Below are positions 6,955 to 14,983 of a stretch of 46,058 nt of DNA, one piece after another. The stretch is from JAUVUV01 sp964548275. Its GTDB lineage: Bacteria; Gemmatimonadota; Glassbacteria; GWA2-58-10. Each line of letters starts with the position of its first letter. The stretch's first letter is position 1. The stretch covers positions 1 to 46,058 of the forward strand of contig CAZJQI010000034.1 of the NCBI GenBank assembly GCA_964548275.1, written 5' to 3'. The translations under genes were made by a program, and so were the position numbers. The notes below the pieces were generated by a model that saw nothing but the letters and a program-made list of their open reading frames with translations, was not told the origin of the DNA and did no database searches.

Positions 6955-7608
6955 ATGAAGATAACTGTTACAGCTACTGAAAACCATTTGAATGCGAAAG
7001 TAGATCCCAGGTTTGGCCGCTGTCCATATTTTCTGATCGTCGATACGGAATCCATGGAGTCTGAAGCCATTGAGAACCCAAATTTAGTACTTGGGGGAGG
7101 CGCCGGCATCCAGTCGGCTCAATTGATGGCGGAAAAGGGTGTGAAGTTTGTGCTTACTGGCAATTGCGGACCGAATGCCTATCAAACTCTTTCCGCTGCC
7201 GGAATCGATGTAATCGTCGGATGTTCGGGTATCGTCAGAGATCTGGTCGAGCAATTCAAAGCAGGACAGCTAAGTGCTGCAGAAACGTCGAATGTAGCAA
7301 GCCATTTTGGTATGACCGACACGCCAGAACCTTCCCGGGTTGAGCCAATGCCACCCCAACAATTGCCGATGACTGGGGGTGGAATGGGGATGGGCCGCGG
7401 AGGCGGGCGTGGCATGGGCAGAGGCATGGGCCGCGGAATGGGTATGGGCGCCGGCTTTCAAGATACAGGTATCGCTGGAGCTCAGCAACCACCCACCAGA
7501 ATCAGCAAGGAAGATGAGCTGGCCATGCTGAAACAGCAGGCAGAGGAGATAGCACGGCAAACACAGCAGATACAAGAGCGAATTCGGCAATTGGAACAGG
7601 AAGGCTAA
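6955..7608 (+). CDS. NifX-like domain fused to Gly/Met/Arg linker and coiled coil
   Basis: 217 residues. Residues 1-118 are a complete NifX-type domain (DPRFGRCPYF, GGGAGIQSAQ, TGNCGPNAYQ, a second Cys at about 90). Residues 141-166 are a Gly-Met-Arg repeat. Residues 184-216 are a coiled coil (KEDELAMLKQQA) matching the C-terminus of the gene at 6475. The first domain is expected to bind a metal-sulfur cluster; the fusion joins that function directly to the Gly-rich family. GGAAG precedes the ATG at 6955. It is followed by the MinD-type ATPase gene, as in other orange-protein loci. Confidence 0.88.
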   Translation: MKITVTATENHLNAKVDPRFGRCPYFLIVDTESMESEAIENPNLVLGGGAGIQSAQLMAEKGVKFVLTGNCGPNAYQTLSAAGIDVIVGCSGIVRDLVEQFKAGQLSAAETSNVASHFGMTDTPEPSRVEPMPPQQLPMTGGGMGMGRGGGRGMGRGMGRGMGMGAGFQDTGIAGAQQPPTRISKEDELAMLKQQAEEIARQTQQIQERIRQLEQEG

Positions 7609-7679
7609 CATCATATTTTTGCGCCATTTTGAATCTCGGATTGTTTCAACGAGTGATCCCACAATGAGAATGAGGTACC

Positions 7680-8537
7680 ATGAAGATCGCTGTAGCAAGT
7701 GGTAAGGGCGGTACCGGTAAAACAACTGTGGCCACAAACCTGGCCTACGTGGCTTCACGTAATGGCCAAAGCGCGGCGTACCTCGACTGTGACGTGGAAG
7801 AGCCCAACGGCCACATCTTTTTGAAGCCGGTAATCGCAAGTAGCAAACCGGTCGGCAACTTGATTCCCACGGTGGACGAAGAGAAATGCAACCATTGCGG
7901 CAAGTGCGGCGAGATTTGTCAGTACAGCGCCATAGTTTGCATCAAGGAAAAGGTTCTGGTCTATCCCGAGCTCTGTCATGCTTGCGGCGGATGCTCGCTT
8001 GTCTGTCCGGTTGAAGCCATTACCGAAGTTTCCCGGGAAATGGGAAAGCTGGAAACAGGCCAGGCCGGGCCGATCCGGTTTGTCCAGGGATTGCTGAACA
8101 TCGGTGAGGCAATGAGCCCGCCTGTGATTAAAGCGGTTAAAGCGTTCGCCCCAGAGACAGACCTTGTGATTATTGACGTGCCCCCGGGAACTTCCTGCCC
8201 GGTAATAGAAAGCATTCGCGGCTGCGATTTGGTTTTACTTGTAACCGAGCCAACACCTTTCGGACTTAATGACCTGAAACTCGCCGTGGAAATGGTCCGC
8301 GCCTTGGAACTCCCCTTCGGGGTTGTCATCAATCGCGCAGACATAGGCGATCGTGAGGTTCAGCAATACTGCCGTCAGAACCGCATCAAGGTATTTGTGG
8401 AGATCCCTGATGACCGAAGGATAGCCGAGGCTTACTCGCGAGGTGAAATAATCTGCGAAGCTTTGCCGGATTACGAGCCACTCTTTGCCAGGCTGCTGAG
8501 GGAGATCACTGAAGAGGTAAGGATAAGCGCGGGATAG
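7680..8537 (+). CDS. MinD/Mrp-type P-loop ATPase with inserted 2x[4Fe-4S] ferredoxin domain (A)
   Basis: 285 residues. Deviant Walker A GKGGTGKT (8-15) places it in the MinD/Mrp/NifH group. A ferredoxin domain is inserted after the switch region, with two complete CxxCxxCxxxC sets (C70, C73, C76, C80 and C99, C102, C105, C109). The DVPPGT segment is the usual switch II. Such ATPases come in pairs in orange-protein loci of sulfate reducers, where the products associate in a cytoplasmic complex; their exact reaction is unsettled. A second paralogue follows at 9025. GAGGT precedes the ATG. Confidence 0.93.
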   Translation: MKIAVASGKGGTGKTTVATNLAYVASRNGQSAAYLDCDVEEPNGHIFLKPVIASSKPVGNLIPTVDEEKCNHCGKCGEICQYSAIVCIKEKVLVYPELCHACGGCSLVCPVEAITEVSREMGKLETGQAGPIRFVQGLLNIGEAMSPPVIKAVKAFAPETDLVIIDVPPGTSCPVIESIRGCDLVLLVTEPTPFGLNDLKLAVEMVRALELPFGVVINRADIGDREVQQYCRQNRIKVFVEIPDDRRIAEAYSRGEIICEALPDYEPLFARLLREITEEVRISAG

Positions 8538-8593
8538 AAACAAACAAATGGTTTTCGCCCGATTGTAAAATAATTTTTAAAGGAGTTAAACGG

Positions 8594-8953
8594 ATGCCAT
8601 GGGTGAATCAGGAAATTTGTATTGGCTGTGGTGTTTGCGTTGCTGAGTGTCCAGTTGGAGCAATGACGCTTCAAGATAGCGGTAAAGCCTTTATTGATGA
8701 GCAAGAGTGTATTCGATGTGCTAAGTGTCACGAGATTTGTCCAGAGGATGCTGTTCGTCACGACAGTGAGAGAATACCTCTAGAAATAGCAGCCAATCTT
8801 GAAAAAACCCATAATCTGCTGAAACATTTCAATACACCAGAAGAACGAGAGGCTTTAATAGGTCGCATGATAAGACATTTCAACAGACAGACTAAAGTAG
8901 CTGAGCAAACGATTGAACAACTTAAAACTTTAAAAGGGGATCTGATGAAGTGA
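8594..8953 (+). CDS. 2x[4Fe-4S] ferredoxin with helical tail
   Basis: 119 residues. Two classical cluster-binding sets (C9, C12, C15, C19 and C39, C42, C45, C49) lie in the first 60 residues. The remainder is a charged helical tail (NLEKTHNLLKHF, NRQTKVAEQTIEQLK). It lies between the two ferredoxin-bearing ATPases and probably passes electrons to them. It is more AT-rich than its neighbours, so it may have entered the locus separately. AAAGGAG precedes the ATG. Confidence 0.92.
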   Translation: MPWVNQEICIGCGVCVAECPVGAMTLQDSGKAFIDEQECIRCAKCHEICPEDAVRHDSERIPLEIAANLEKTHNLLKHFNTPEEREALIGRMIRHFNRQTKVAEQTIEQLKTLKGDLMK

Positions 8954-9024
8954 GTTTGCTCTGGGACCAAAATTTTGCCTGATTTAAAACAGAGCAATGG
9001 CGGTAATTCTAAGGGAGATAAATA

Positions 9025-9918
9025 ATGGTAAAGGAATTGGTTGTCATTAGCGGCAAGGGCGGAACGGGTAAAACTTCTGTTGTGGCTTCATTCGCCTCGC
9101 TGGCTGAAAATGTTGTCCTGGCGGACTGCGATGTGGATGCGGCTGATTTACATCTCATTCTTGAACCGAAGATTATCAGGCGGGAGAAATTTTCCGGCGG
9201 CTCTCGAGCGCGAATTATAGAGGATCGTTGCACCGCCTGCGGAAAATGCAAGGAAATCTGCCGTTTTGACGCCATTTTCTACAACGGTCCGGGGAATGGA
9301 AAGCCCGGCAAGACCTTCCGTGTTGACCCAATAGCCTGCGAGGGCTGCGGTGTCTGTGCCTATTTCTGCGCTGAAAATGCAATCGAGTTCAGCCCGGCGG
9401 TAAACGGTGAATGGTTCATTTCCGACACTCGCTATGGTCCAATGGTCCACGCTAAACTTGGGGTGGCTGAGGAAAACTCCGGAAAGCTTGTCAGCATAGT
9501 CCGCTCACAAGCAAAAAAAATCGCAGAGGAGCGGAAACTCGATTTAGTCATTATCGACGGTTCACCGGGTATCGGCTGCCCGGTCATTGCGTCGATCACC
9601 GGGGCTGACCTCGTGTTGGTCGTTACTGAACCGACGTTGTCGGGGATTCATGATTTGGAAAGGATATCGGTGCTAACAAGGCATTTTAATATCACTACCG
9701 TGGTCTGTATCAACAAGTATGACCTGAACGAGGAACTGTCCTCGCAAATCGATGCCAAATCGGCTGAGCTAAATGCGCGTGTTGTGGGCAAAGTATGTTA
9801 TGATCCAGTGGTGACCAAAGCACAGATTATGAGGTCAAGCGTTATAGAATACACCGGAGGCCTGATCTCCCAGCAAATTAAATCTCTTTGGCGTCATGTG
9901 ATCTATTCACTGGGTTAG
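9025..9918 (+). CDS. MinD/Mrp-type P-loop ATPase with inserted 2x[4Fe-4S] ferredoxin domain (B)
   Basis: 297 residues and a clear paralogue of the ATPase at 7680. Walker A is GKGGTGKT (10-17); the inserted ferredoxin domain has C69, C72, C75, C79 and C105, C108, C111, C115; switch II reads IDGSPGIGCPV. A start after AAGGGAG is well placed. Paired ATPases of this type probably form a heterodimer on one scaffold. Partner specificity cannot be read from the sequence. Confidence 0.93.
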   Translation: MVKELVVISGKGGTGKTSVVASFASLAENVVLADCDVDAADLHLILEPKIIRREKFSGGSRARIIEDRCTACGKCKEICRFDAIFYNGPGNGKPGKTFRVDPIACEGCGVCAYFCAENAIEFSPAVNGEWFISDTRYGPMVHAKLGVAEENSGKLVSIVRSQAKKIAEERKLDLVIIDGSPGIGCPVIASITGADLVLVVTEPTLSGIHDLERISVLTRHFNITTVVCINKYDLNEELSSQIDAKSAELNARVVGKVCYDPVVTKAQIMRSSVIEYTGGLISQQIKSLWRHVIYSLG

Positions 9919-9938
9919 ATTAACAAGGTAGGCGGTAG

Positions 9939-10349
9939 ATGCAAGCTCTCTCGCAAGTTCTACTGAACCATGATCGCTGTTTTGCCTGCGGATCTAAAAA
10001 TCCCCGTGGTCTCAGGGTAAATTTTATGAGGGAAGACGGCTTAACCACAGGACATTTTACAGTTCATGAAGGCCTGGAATCTCTGGGAGGTATTACCCAC
10101 GGAGGAATCCTGGCTGCACTGATGGATGCGGCTATGGCCCGCTGGTTGTTTGATCGTGACATAGTAGCTTTGACAGCGACCCTGAATATTCCCTTCAGGA
10201 TGGCAGTTTCTCCTGGCCAGAGGCTGTTAGTAGAAGCAAGGCGGAAAAGCGAGCGTGGCAAGCGCCATTACATGGAAAGCAAGCTGATTAATGAAGAACA
10301 TCGGGAAGTGGCAAGTTCGGAAGCGGTTTTTTATCAATCGACAATTTAG
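9939..10349 (+). CDS. PaaI-type hotdog-fold thioesterase
   Basis: 136 residues. The pattern CFACGSKNPRGL at the N-terminus and THGGILAALMDAAMA in the central helix are those of hotdog thioesterases that hydrolyse acyl-CoA. It starts 20 bases after the ATPase stop with a weak AGGCGG site. Its place inside a metal-sulfur run is unexpected. It may act with the CoA-disulfide-reductase-like flavoprotein at 14984, but that is only a guess. The substrate is unknown. Confidence 0.85.
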   Translation: MQALSQVLLNHDRCFACGSKNPRGLRVNFMREDGLTTGHFTVHEGLESLGGITHGGILAALMDAAMARWLFDRDIVALTATLNIPFRMAVSPGQRLLVEARRKSERGKRHYMESKLINEEHREVASSEAVFYQSTI

Positions 10350-10560
10350 CCAGGCTTACAGAAAAACTACCGAATAAATAAAGCAAAAACAAAATATAAG
10401 GCCTGTTAACTGTCTACGGCACAAAATGCAGACTCTATGAAGTTAATTAGGAGCCTCAAGCTCAGGTGGGATCAAGTGGACGTGAGTGATAAAAAATATT
10501 AAGAAAACGTGGTTCTTTGATTGTAAAACAGTAATCGAAACAAGCCGAAGGGGTTAAGAT

Positions 10561-11013
10561 ATGAATAGGAGCGGAGCTCGAAGTTTTGGTCGTGGCCGAG
10601 GTATGGGAGGAGGTCGCAGTATTAGACGAGGCAGAGGTATAACAGGCGGTATGATGAGTGTGCCGCAGACTACCCAGTCTCCACCAATCTCTGGGATTAC
10701 GCAACAACCATTTATCAAGACAACTCCTGGAGAAGAACTCCCAACCCTCAAGGCCCAAGCCAGGGATTTAGAAAGACAGCTCCAGGCTATAAATGCGCGC
10801 ATCAGGGAGTTAGAAGAGGCCGGAAGGGATTTTGCCAGGATCGCCTTTGTGGATTCGGATAGGTGCACCGCATGCGGTGTCTGTGTAGAAGTTTGTCCCA
10901 ATGGCGCTATTAGCATTGGGGAAATCGCCTGTATTGATCAAAGAAAGTGTATAGGGTGCGGACGCTGCATTGCTGAATGTCCCCAGAGCGCTCTTTCGTT
11001 GAGAAAAGCCTGA
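10561..11013 (+). CDS. Gly/Arg-rich coiled coil fused to 2x[4Fe-4S] ferredoxin
   Basis: 150 residues. The order is an RG-rich N-terminus (1-30), a Pro/Thr linker, a coiled coil (57-87, starting GEELPTLKAQA) and a C-terminal ferredoxin domain with C102, C105, C108, C112 and C130, C133, C136, C140. The coiled coil matches those of the genes at 6475 and 6955. This places an electron carrier on the same presumed scaffold. The start follows GAAGGGG. The gap before it (10350-10560) shows no gene. Confidence 0.9.
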   Translation: MNRSGARSFGRGRGMGGGRSIRRGRGITGGMMSVPQTTQSPPISGITQQPFIKTTPGEELPTLKAQARDLERQLQAINARIRELEEAGRDFARIAFVDSDRCTACGVCVEVCPNGAISIGEIACIDQRKCIGCGRCIAECPQSALSLRKA

Positions 11014-11028
11014 AAACACAAAAGCTAT

Positions 11029-11847
11029 TTGTACCAACAGGAAATGTCTTTGGGATTCGCAATCGCAATGGTTGGTGTGTTTGTAATTGCCGCTCTAATG
11101 GCTATGACCGGCAGAGGAGGTGGTAATTTTTACGTACCTTTGCTGGTAGCTGCAGGACCTCCAATGCTTCAGGCGGCGACCACAAGCCAGTGTATCCTGT
11201 TTTCAACGGCTGTGGCAGCTTCGCTGGTATTTCAAAAAAACAGGATAATAGACTGGAAGCTTGCAATGGTAATAGACCCACCAACGGATATAATGGCCTT
11301 GATAGGTGGATATTACGCCCATAAATTCTCAGGAGATATGCTCAAGCTGGTCTTTGCCGGGCTTCTGGTACTTGCGGGCTTTCTTATGCTTCAAGCCATA
11401 AAGGAGCAATCTATTTCCCGCCGTAAAAGATTCGGCTTTTGGCGGCGAAGGTTCGGAAAGTACGAATACGTGGTGAATCTTTGGCTGGCATTACCGATCA
11501 CTGCAGCAACGGGCCTGGTTGCCGGAATGGTAGGCATTTCCGGCGGCTCTTTCAAGGTTCCTCTGATGGTTCTGGCCTGCGGTGTTCCCATGCGAATAGC
11601 TGTGGGTACATCATCGGCAATGGTTGCAGCTACAGCCCTCATGGGTTTTATAGGTCATTCGGTGGCCGGTGATTTTAATACATCTTGGGCAATTCCGATG
11701 AGTGCTGCGGCGGTGTTTGGCGGTCTCGTGGGCAGCACTTTTTCGTTGAATACCGAGCCCAAGAATCTGAAGAAGATATTTGCCTACACAACTCTCGCTG
11801 CAGCTGTTTTCATGATCCTGAACTCATGCCTCTCAGTGGAAGATTGA
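11029..11847 (+). CDS. TauE/SafE-type membrane permease (sulfite/organosulfonate exporter family)
   Basis: About 267-272 residues with roughly eight hydrophobic segments. The paired repeats (GRGGGNFYVPLLV near the N-terminus and GISGGSFKVPLMV in the middle) are the family signature. TauE proteins move small sulfur-containing anions across the inner membrane. In this setting it may import or export sulfite, thiosulfate or another sulfur source for cluster assembly. The start is unclear: TTG at 11029 lacks a ribosome site, and ATG at 11044 follows AGGA closely. It lies 15 bases after the ferredoxin fusion. Confidence 0.88.
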   Translation: MYQQEMSLGFAIAMVGVFVIAALMAMTGRGGGNFYVPLLVAAGPPMLQAATTSQCILFSTAVAASLVFQKNRIIDWKLAMVIDPPTDIMALIGGYYAHKFSGDMLKLVFAGLLVLAGFLMLQAIKEQSISRRKRFGFWRRRFGKYEYVVNLWLALPITAATGLVAGMVGISGGSFKVPLMVLACGVPMRIAVGTSSAMVAATALMGFIGHSVAGDFNTSWAIPMSAAAVFGGLVGSTFSLNTEPKNLKKIFAYTTLAAAVFMILNSCLSVED

Positions 11848-11908
11848 ATGTAAATAATAAAAGTTCGATTTCAGCAGAAAATAAAAATATTGCCAAAGGA
11901 TTTAGTTG

Positions 11909-12532
11909 ATGAGAGAAGATCTGACTATATATTGTGCTTCATGCGGAAAGAAAGATTGCCGTAATGGTAAGGACTGCTTCGGCAGGGCTGATCGAGACAA
12001 AGAGATATACACGGATGAACGTATCAACTGGCTGCATAGGGCGGCATCTGCTATCGAAGCCCGTCATTACTGCAAAGAGCCCAGGCTGCGGGAGGTGCTT
12101 CTGCTCGCCAGGGAGCTGGACTGCCGTAAGATAGGGCTGGCCTTTTGTGTCGGGCTGGAATCTGAGGCCAAAATTATCGCCGACATTCTATCGCAAGAAT
12201 TCGAGGTTGTCTCCGTTTGTTGCAAAGTCTGCGGAATTTCTAAAAGCGATTTCAACCTGGAGCAAATCTCTTCTGAGGAAAGTAATGAGGTGATGTGTAA
12301 CCCGGCAGGACAAGCCGAACTTCTGAATGAATCAGGAACTGATCTAAATATCCTTTGCGGGCTGTGTGTTGGCCATGATGCTGTTTTCAGCATGAGGTCA
12401 AAAGCTCCTGTTACGACGCTGATTGTCAAGGATCGCGTTTTGGCGCATAACCCTGCCGCTGCAGTGTACAGTCAATACATTCGGAGAAGAATGTTTAAAG
12501 ATGATGAACGTCTCCAAAAAGAAAAAACTTAG
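11909..12532 (+). CDS. DUF1847 Cys-rich metal-binding protein
   Basis: 207 residues. Many Cys are ordered in pairs: CASCGKKDC at the N-terminus, a CFGRADRD segment, CCKVCGISK in the middle and CGLCVGHD later, ending with APVTTLIVKDRVLAHNP. This is the DUF1847 pattern, found in anaerobes and thought to bind metal; no activity is known. AAGGA lies before the ATG at 11909. Its 3' end overlaps the start of the deformylase gene by 32 bases, suggesting translational coupling. Confidence 0.85.
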   Translation: MREDLTIYCASCGKKDCRNGKDCFGRADRDKEIYTDERINWLHRAASAIEARHYCKEPRLREVLLLARELDCRKIGLAFCVGLESEAKIIADILSQEFEVVSVCCKVCGISKSDFNLEQISSEESNEVMCNPAGQAELLNESGTDLNILCGLCVGHDAVFSMRSKAPVTTLIVKDRVLAHNPAAAVYSQYIRRRMFKDDERLQKEKT

Positions 12533-13046
12533 ATTACGAAAAGAATTGAAGCGTAGACCGCTGACCCTGTGGCTTTATCCGGATTCTATTTTACGGAAAA
12601 AGGCCAACCCTGTACAAATATTCAATACCGTGCTGAAGGATTTCGCCAACGATATGCTGTTTTTCATGAAGCAGCACGAGGGAATAGGGTTGGCAGCCCC
12701 ACAGGTAGGGATACTGCAACGTATCTTGGTCGCAGATATCGGCGAATCTCCGATTTGTCTGGTGAACCCTGAAATAGTCACCGGATCAGGCACGGAGAAC
12801 ATGATCGAGGGTTGTTTGAGCCTGCCGGGTTACGAGGTTGATGTAAATCGAAATACGTGGATAGAAATTCGAGGTAAAAACCTCGAAGGGAAAAGAATTG
12901 TCAACAAGGTGGAAGGTCTGATGGCTCGTGTCCTGCAGCATGAAGTTGATCATTTGAACGGGATTCTGATTTGTGATTATGGAGAGTTATTATCAGAACA
13001 CGAGGGATTCCAACTGTTGGATAAAGAGAGTGAACACGATGTTTAA
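12501..13046 (+). CDS. def: peptide deformylase
   Basis: 181 residues from the ATG at 12501. All three metalloenzyme motifs are intact: GIGLAAPQVG (61-70), EGCLSLPG (103-110) and QHEVDH (146-151). The enzyme removes the formyl group from nascent proteins, using Fe2+ held by the Cys and two His. It has a very basic extension (KKKKLRLRKELKRR) before the usual start. No fmt gene is adjacent, so this is probably an additional copy. The location inside a metal-sulfur run, overlapping genes on both sides, is odd. Start at 12504 is also possible. Confidence 0.93.
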   Translation: MMNVSKKKKLRLRKELKRRPLTLWLYPDSILRKKANPVQIFNTVLKDFANDMLFFMKQHEGIGLAAPQVGILQRILVADIGESPICLVNPEIVTGSGTENMIEGCLSLPGYEVDVNRNTWIEIRGKNLEGKRIVNKVEGLMARVLQHEVDHLNGILICDYGELLSEHEGFQLLDKESEHDV

Positions 13047-13632
13047 AATCATTGGGAAAGAACTCAAGGCCCATGCTCCGTTCACTGCGGTTGGAACTCT
13101 AACCGGGATAATAATCATGGGAGTCATTGTGTATGTTCAGGTCCCTCGTTCTTTGTCAACAGCGCTGTTTTGGGGATTTCACCCATTCCACGTCGTTCTA
13201 AGCGCCTTGGTTACCGCCGGCATGTACAGGCTCCACGGCGAGGGTGTGCTTTGGAGAACCATCCTGATCGGTTATTTCGGCTCCATAGGAATCGCCACAC
13301 TGAGCGACTCCATCATCCCTTACCTGGGCGAATGCCTGCTGGGGTTACCTGACAGGGGCCTTCACCTCGGCTTTATAGAGAAATGGTGGCTGGTAAATCC
13401 CATGGCGGCTGCTGGAATTGCCATAGCTTGTTTCTGGCCCAAAACCAAGTTTCCGCACGCTGGCCACGTTCTTCTCAGTACCTGGGCTTCGCTGTTTCAC
13501 ATGACTATGGCCTTGGGATGTAACTATGATTTGCTTACAGTGAGTCTCATAGGTGTTTTCCTGTTCCTTGCCGTGTGGATTCCCTGTTGCACAAGTGATA
13601 TTGTATTCCCACTCCTTTTTTCGAAGGAGTAG
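13039..13632 (+). CDS. conserved integral membrane protein with C-terminal CC motif
   Basis: 197 residues. The ATG lies inside the end of the deformylase gene (8-base overlap), so the two are coupled. Several hydrophobic segments are visible (about 16-32, 43-62, 70-90, 110-140, 150-165, 170-190). The C-terminus holds a VWIPCCTSDIVFPLLF segment with adjacent cysteines. I do not recognise an established family. Membership of the run suggests a transport or membrane-anchoring role for a metal or sulfur ligand, but that is inference. Confidence 0.8.
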   Translation: MFKIIGKELKAHAPFTAVGTLTGIIIMGVIVYVQVPRSLSTALFWGFHPFHVVLSALVTAGMYRLHGEGVLWRTILIGYFGSIGIATLSDSIIPYLGECLLGLPDRGLHLGFIEKWWLVNPMAAAGIAIACFWPKTKFPHAGHVLLSTWASLFHMTMALGCNYDLLTVSLIGVFLFLAVWIPCCTSDIVFPLLFSKE

Positions 13633-13676
13633 AAGGTGAAAAAGTATTTCAAACAACACCGAACAGGAGGATTTCT

Positions 13677-13880
13677 ATGCCGATTTTCGAATATCAATGT
13701 AAAAAATGCGGCCATGTGACTTCTTTTCTGGAAAAGGCGGGAACCAAAGGAAGCCATGAGTGCGATAATTGCGGCTCCACTGAAACTGAGAAGATTTTTT
13801 CGAGTTTTTCCGCAGGCCGTGCCTCATCATCCTCAACAGACAGTTTGAGTTGCCCTACAGGGACATGCGATTTGTCCTGA
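13677..13880 (+). CDS. FmdB-type zinc-ribbon protein
   Basis: 67 residues. Starts MPIFEYQCKKCGH and has a second pair in CDNCGS, the four-Cys ribbon of FmdB-type small proteins. A Ser-rich tail ends with a further CPTGTC. ACAGGAGG precedes the ATG. Members are often near metalloenzyme genes; whether they regulate or carry metal is unclear. A second FmdB-type gene is at 20791. The gap that follows (13881-14132) has no convincing gene. Confidence 0.88.
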   Translation: MPIFEYQCKKCGHVTSFLEKAGTKGSHECDNCGSTETEKIFSSFSAGRASSSSTDSLSCPTGTCDLS

Positions 13881-14132
13881 AGCCGGGCACTGATAAGTCT
13901 TTTGCCGGGGCTGTCGCAGAAGGCCAGCAGGAGAGGTAGCCAGGCCTGGAAACACAAAACGATGAGAAATTGCAGGTGCTATCTCAGGCCTAAAAAGGGA
14001 AATATATTCTTCAGGTTTTTCCTTTTGTGTGGTACTGCGAGTTTTACCGGCTGCTCCTATCTGGTGATATGAGTTCTTCAGCTCTGTCGGGATAAACCTG
14101 AATGAGATTTCCTTTCCACTGGAGGGGGGAAT

Positions 14133-14693
14133 ATGCCGCATAGCTCGCTACCGGATAATTTTTATGATATTATCACTCCTCGCCTTCACCGACGGATCGG
14201 TCGCGAGTTGCGTCTGGCAGGCCGTGTGCTCGATTTGGGTTGCGGTTCGTGCGAGCTTGTAAGCTTTTTGGCTGAAACCTATCACATTGATGTCACTGGC
14301 GCGGACATCTCATCTGACAGCTTCCCTGAGCGGTCTCCCTCCGCCGGGGAGGAGCAAATACGCTGCATTCGTAAAGATGCAAAACACCTGGATTTCATGG
14401 CGAAAGAGAGCGTAGATGCCGTGGTAATCAAAATGGCCATGCACGAAATGGAACACCCGGAAGCGATCCTGCGGGAGGCCTACCGCATCCTGCGGCCGGG
14501 GGGCGAAATATTAATCGTTGACTTTCCACAGGATTCGCTGGCTCAGAAGATCTGGGATGAGAACTATTACAGCCCCGCAAAGATCGGGAAACTGCTGGCC
14601 GAAGCAGAATTTTATAATATCCGGGTCCGCCTGATCGAGCAGGGACAGATAATCTGGGCGCGGGGTTTTCGACCGCCGGCAAGGGGAAGTTAA
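14133..14693 (+). CDS. class I SAM-dependent methyltransferase
   Basis: 186 residues. The SAM-binding motif VLDLGCGSC (32-40) and the post-I acidic segment (GADIS) are standard; RILRPGGEILIVDFP follows. CTGGAGGGGGG precedes the ATG. The last residues overlap, in another frame, a segment homologous to the flavoprotein at 14984, so the C-terminus may be truncated by a recombination event. The substrate is unknown. A second methyltransferase follows the intact flavoprotein at 16486. Confidence 0.85.
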   Translation: MPHSSLPDNFYDIITPRLHRRIGRELRLAGRVLDLGCGSCELVSFLAETYHIDVTGADISSDSFPERSPSAGEEQIRCIRKDAKHLDFMAKESVDAVVIKMAMHEMEHPEAILREAYRILRPGGEILIVDFPQDSLAQKIWDENYYSPAKIGKLLAEAEFYNIRVRLIEQGQIIWARGFRPPARGS

Positions 14694-14859
14694 GCTTATT
14701 TTCGAACAGGAAGCCGATAGTCTCCAAGTAGGACAGGCGGTTGAAACAGAGGCGGTGGCCGAGCGCATTGAACTTCTTGCATTAGCTATCCGCCAGCGGC
14801 TCTCAGCTATTGATCCGGTGGAGTTCAGCTATTCCGCTCAACTCTGGCAGACCCTTTAA
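14677..14859 (+). pseudogene. duplicated C-terminal fragment of the flavoprotein oxidoreductase
   Basis: This frame reads VKLIFEQEADSL, ETEAVAERIELLALAIRQRL and FSYSAQLWQTL before a stop. It closely parallels the last 60 or so residues of the flavoprotein at 14984-16396 (VKLIFDRETDRL, TEAVAERIDLLTLAIQHRL, LNYSAQPWQTF). Nucleotide similarity reaches back to about 14677, inside the methyltransferase end. No start or upstream domain is present. It is a decayed duplicate left by recombination or deletion. The stretch from 14860 to 14983 shows no gene. Confidence 0.85.
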
Positions 14860-14983
14860 GATTGGCATTCCAACCAGGAATCCGCCAGGCGTAGCAGTAA
14901 CAGTTATTGGCTTCTGAGTGAATCAAACGATGGATAACCTCTTTAACCTGTTCCGGGATTCAAGCACAAGGAGATTTTATTAA

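Noticed and set aside
8961..8985. Possible sigma-54 promoter (TGGGAC...TTTTGCC) before the second ATPase
   Set aside because: GG to GC spacing is two bases too long for sigma-54.
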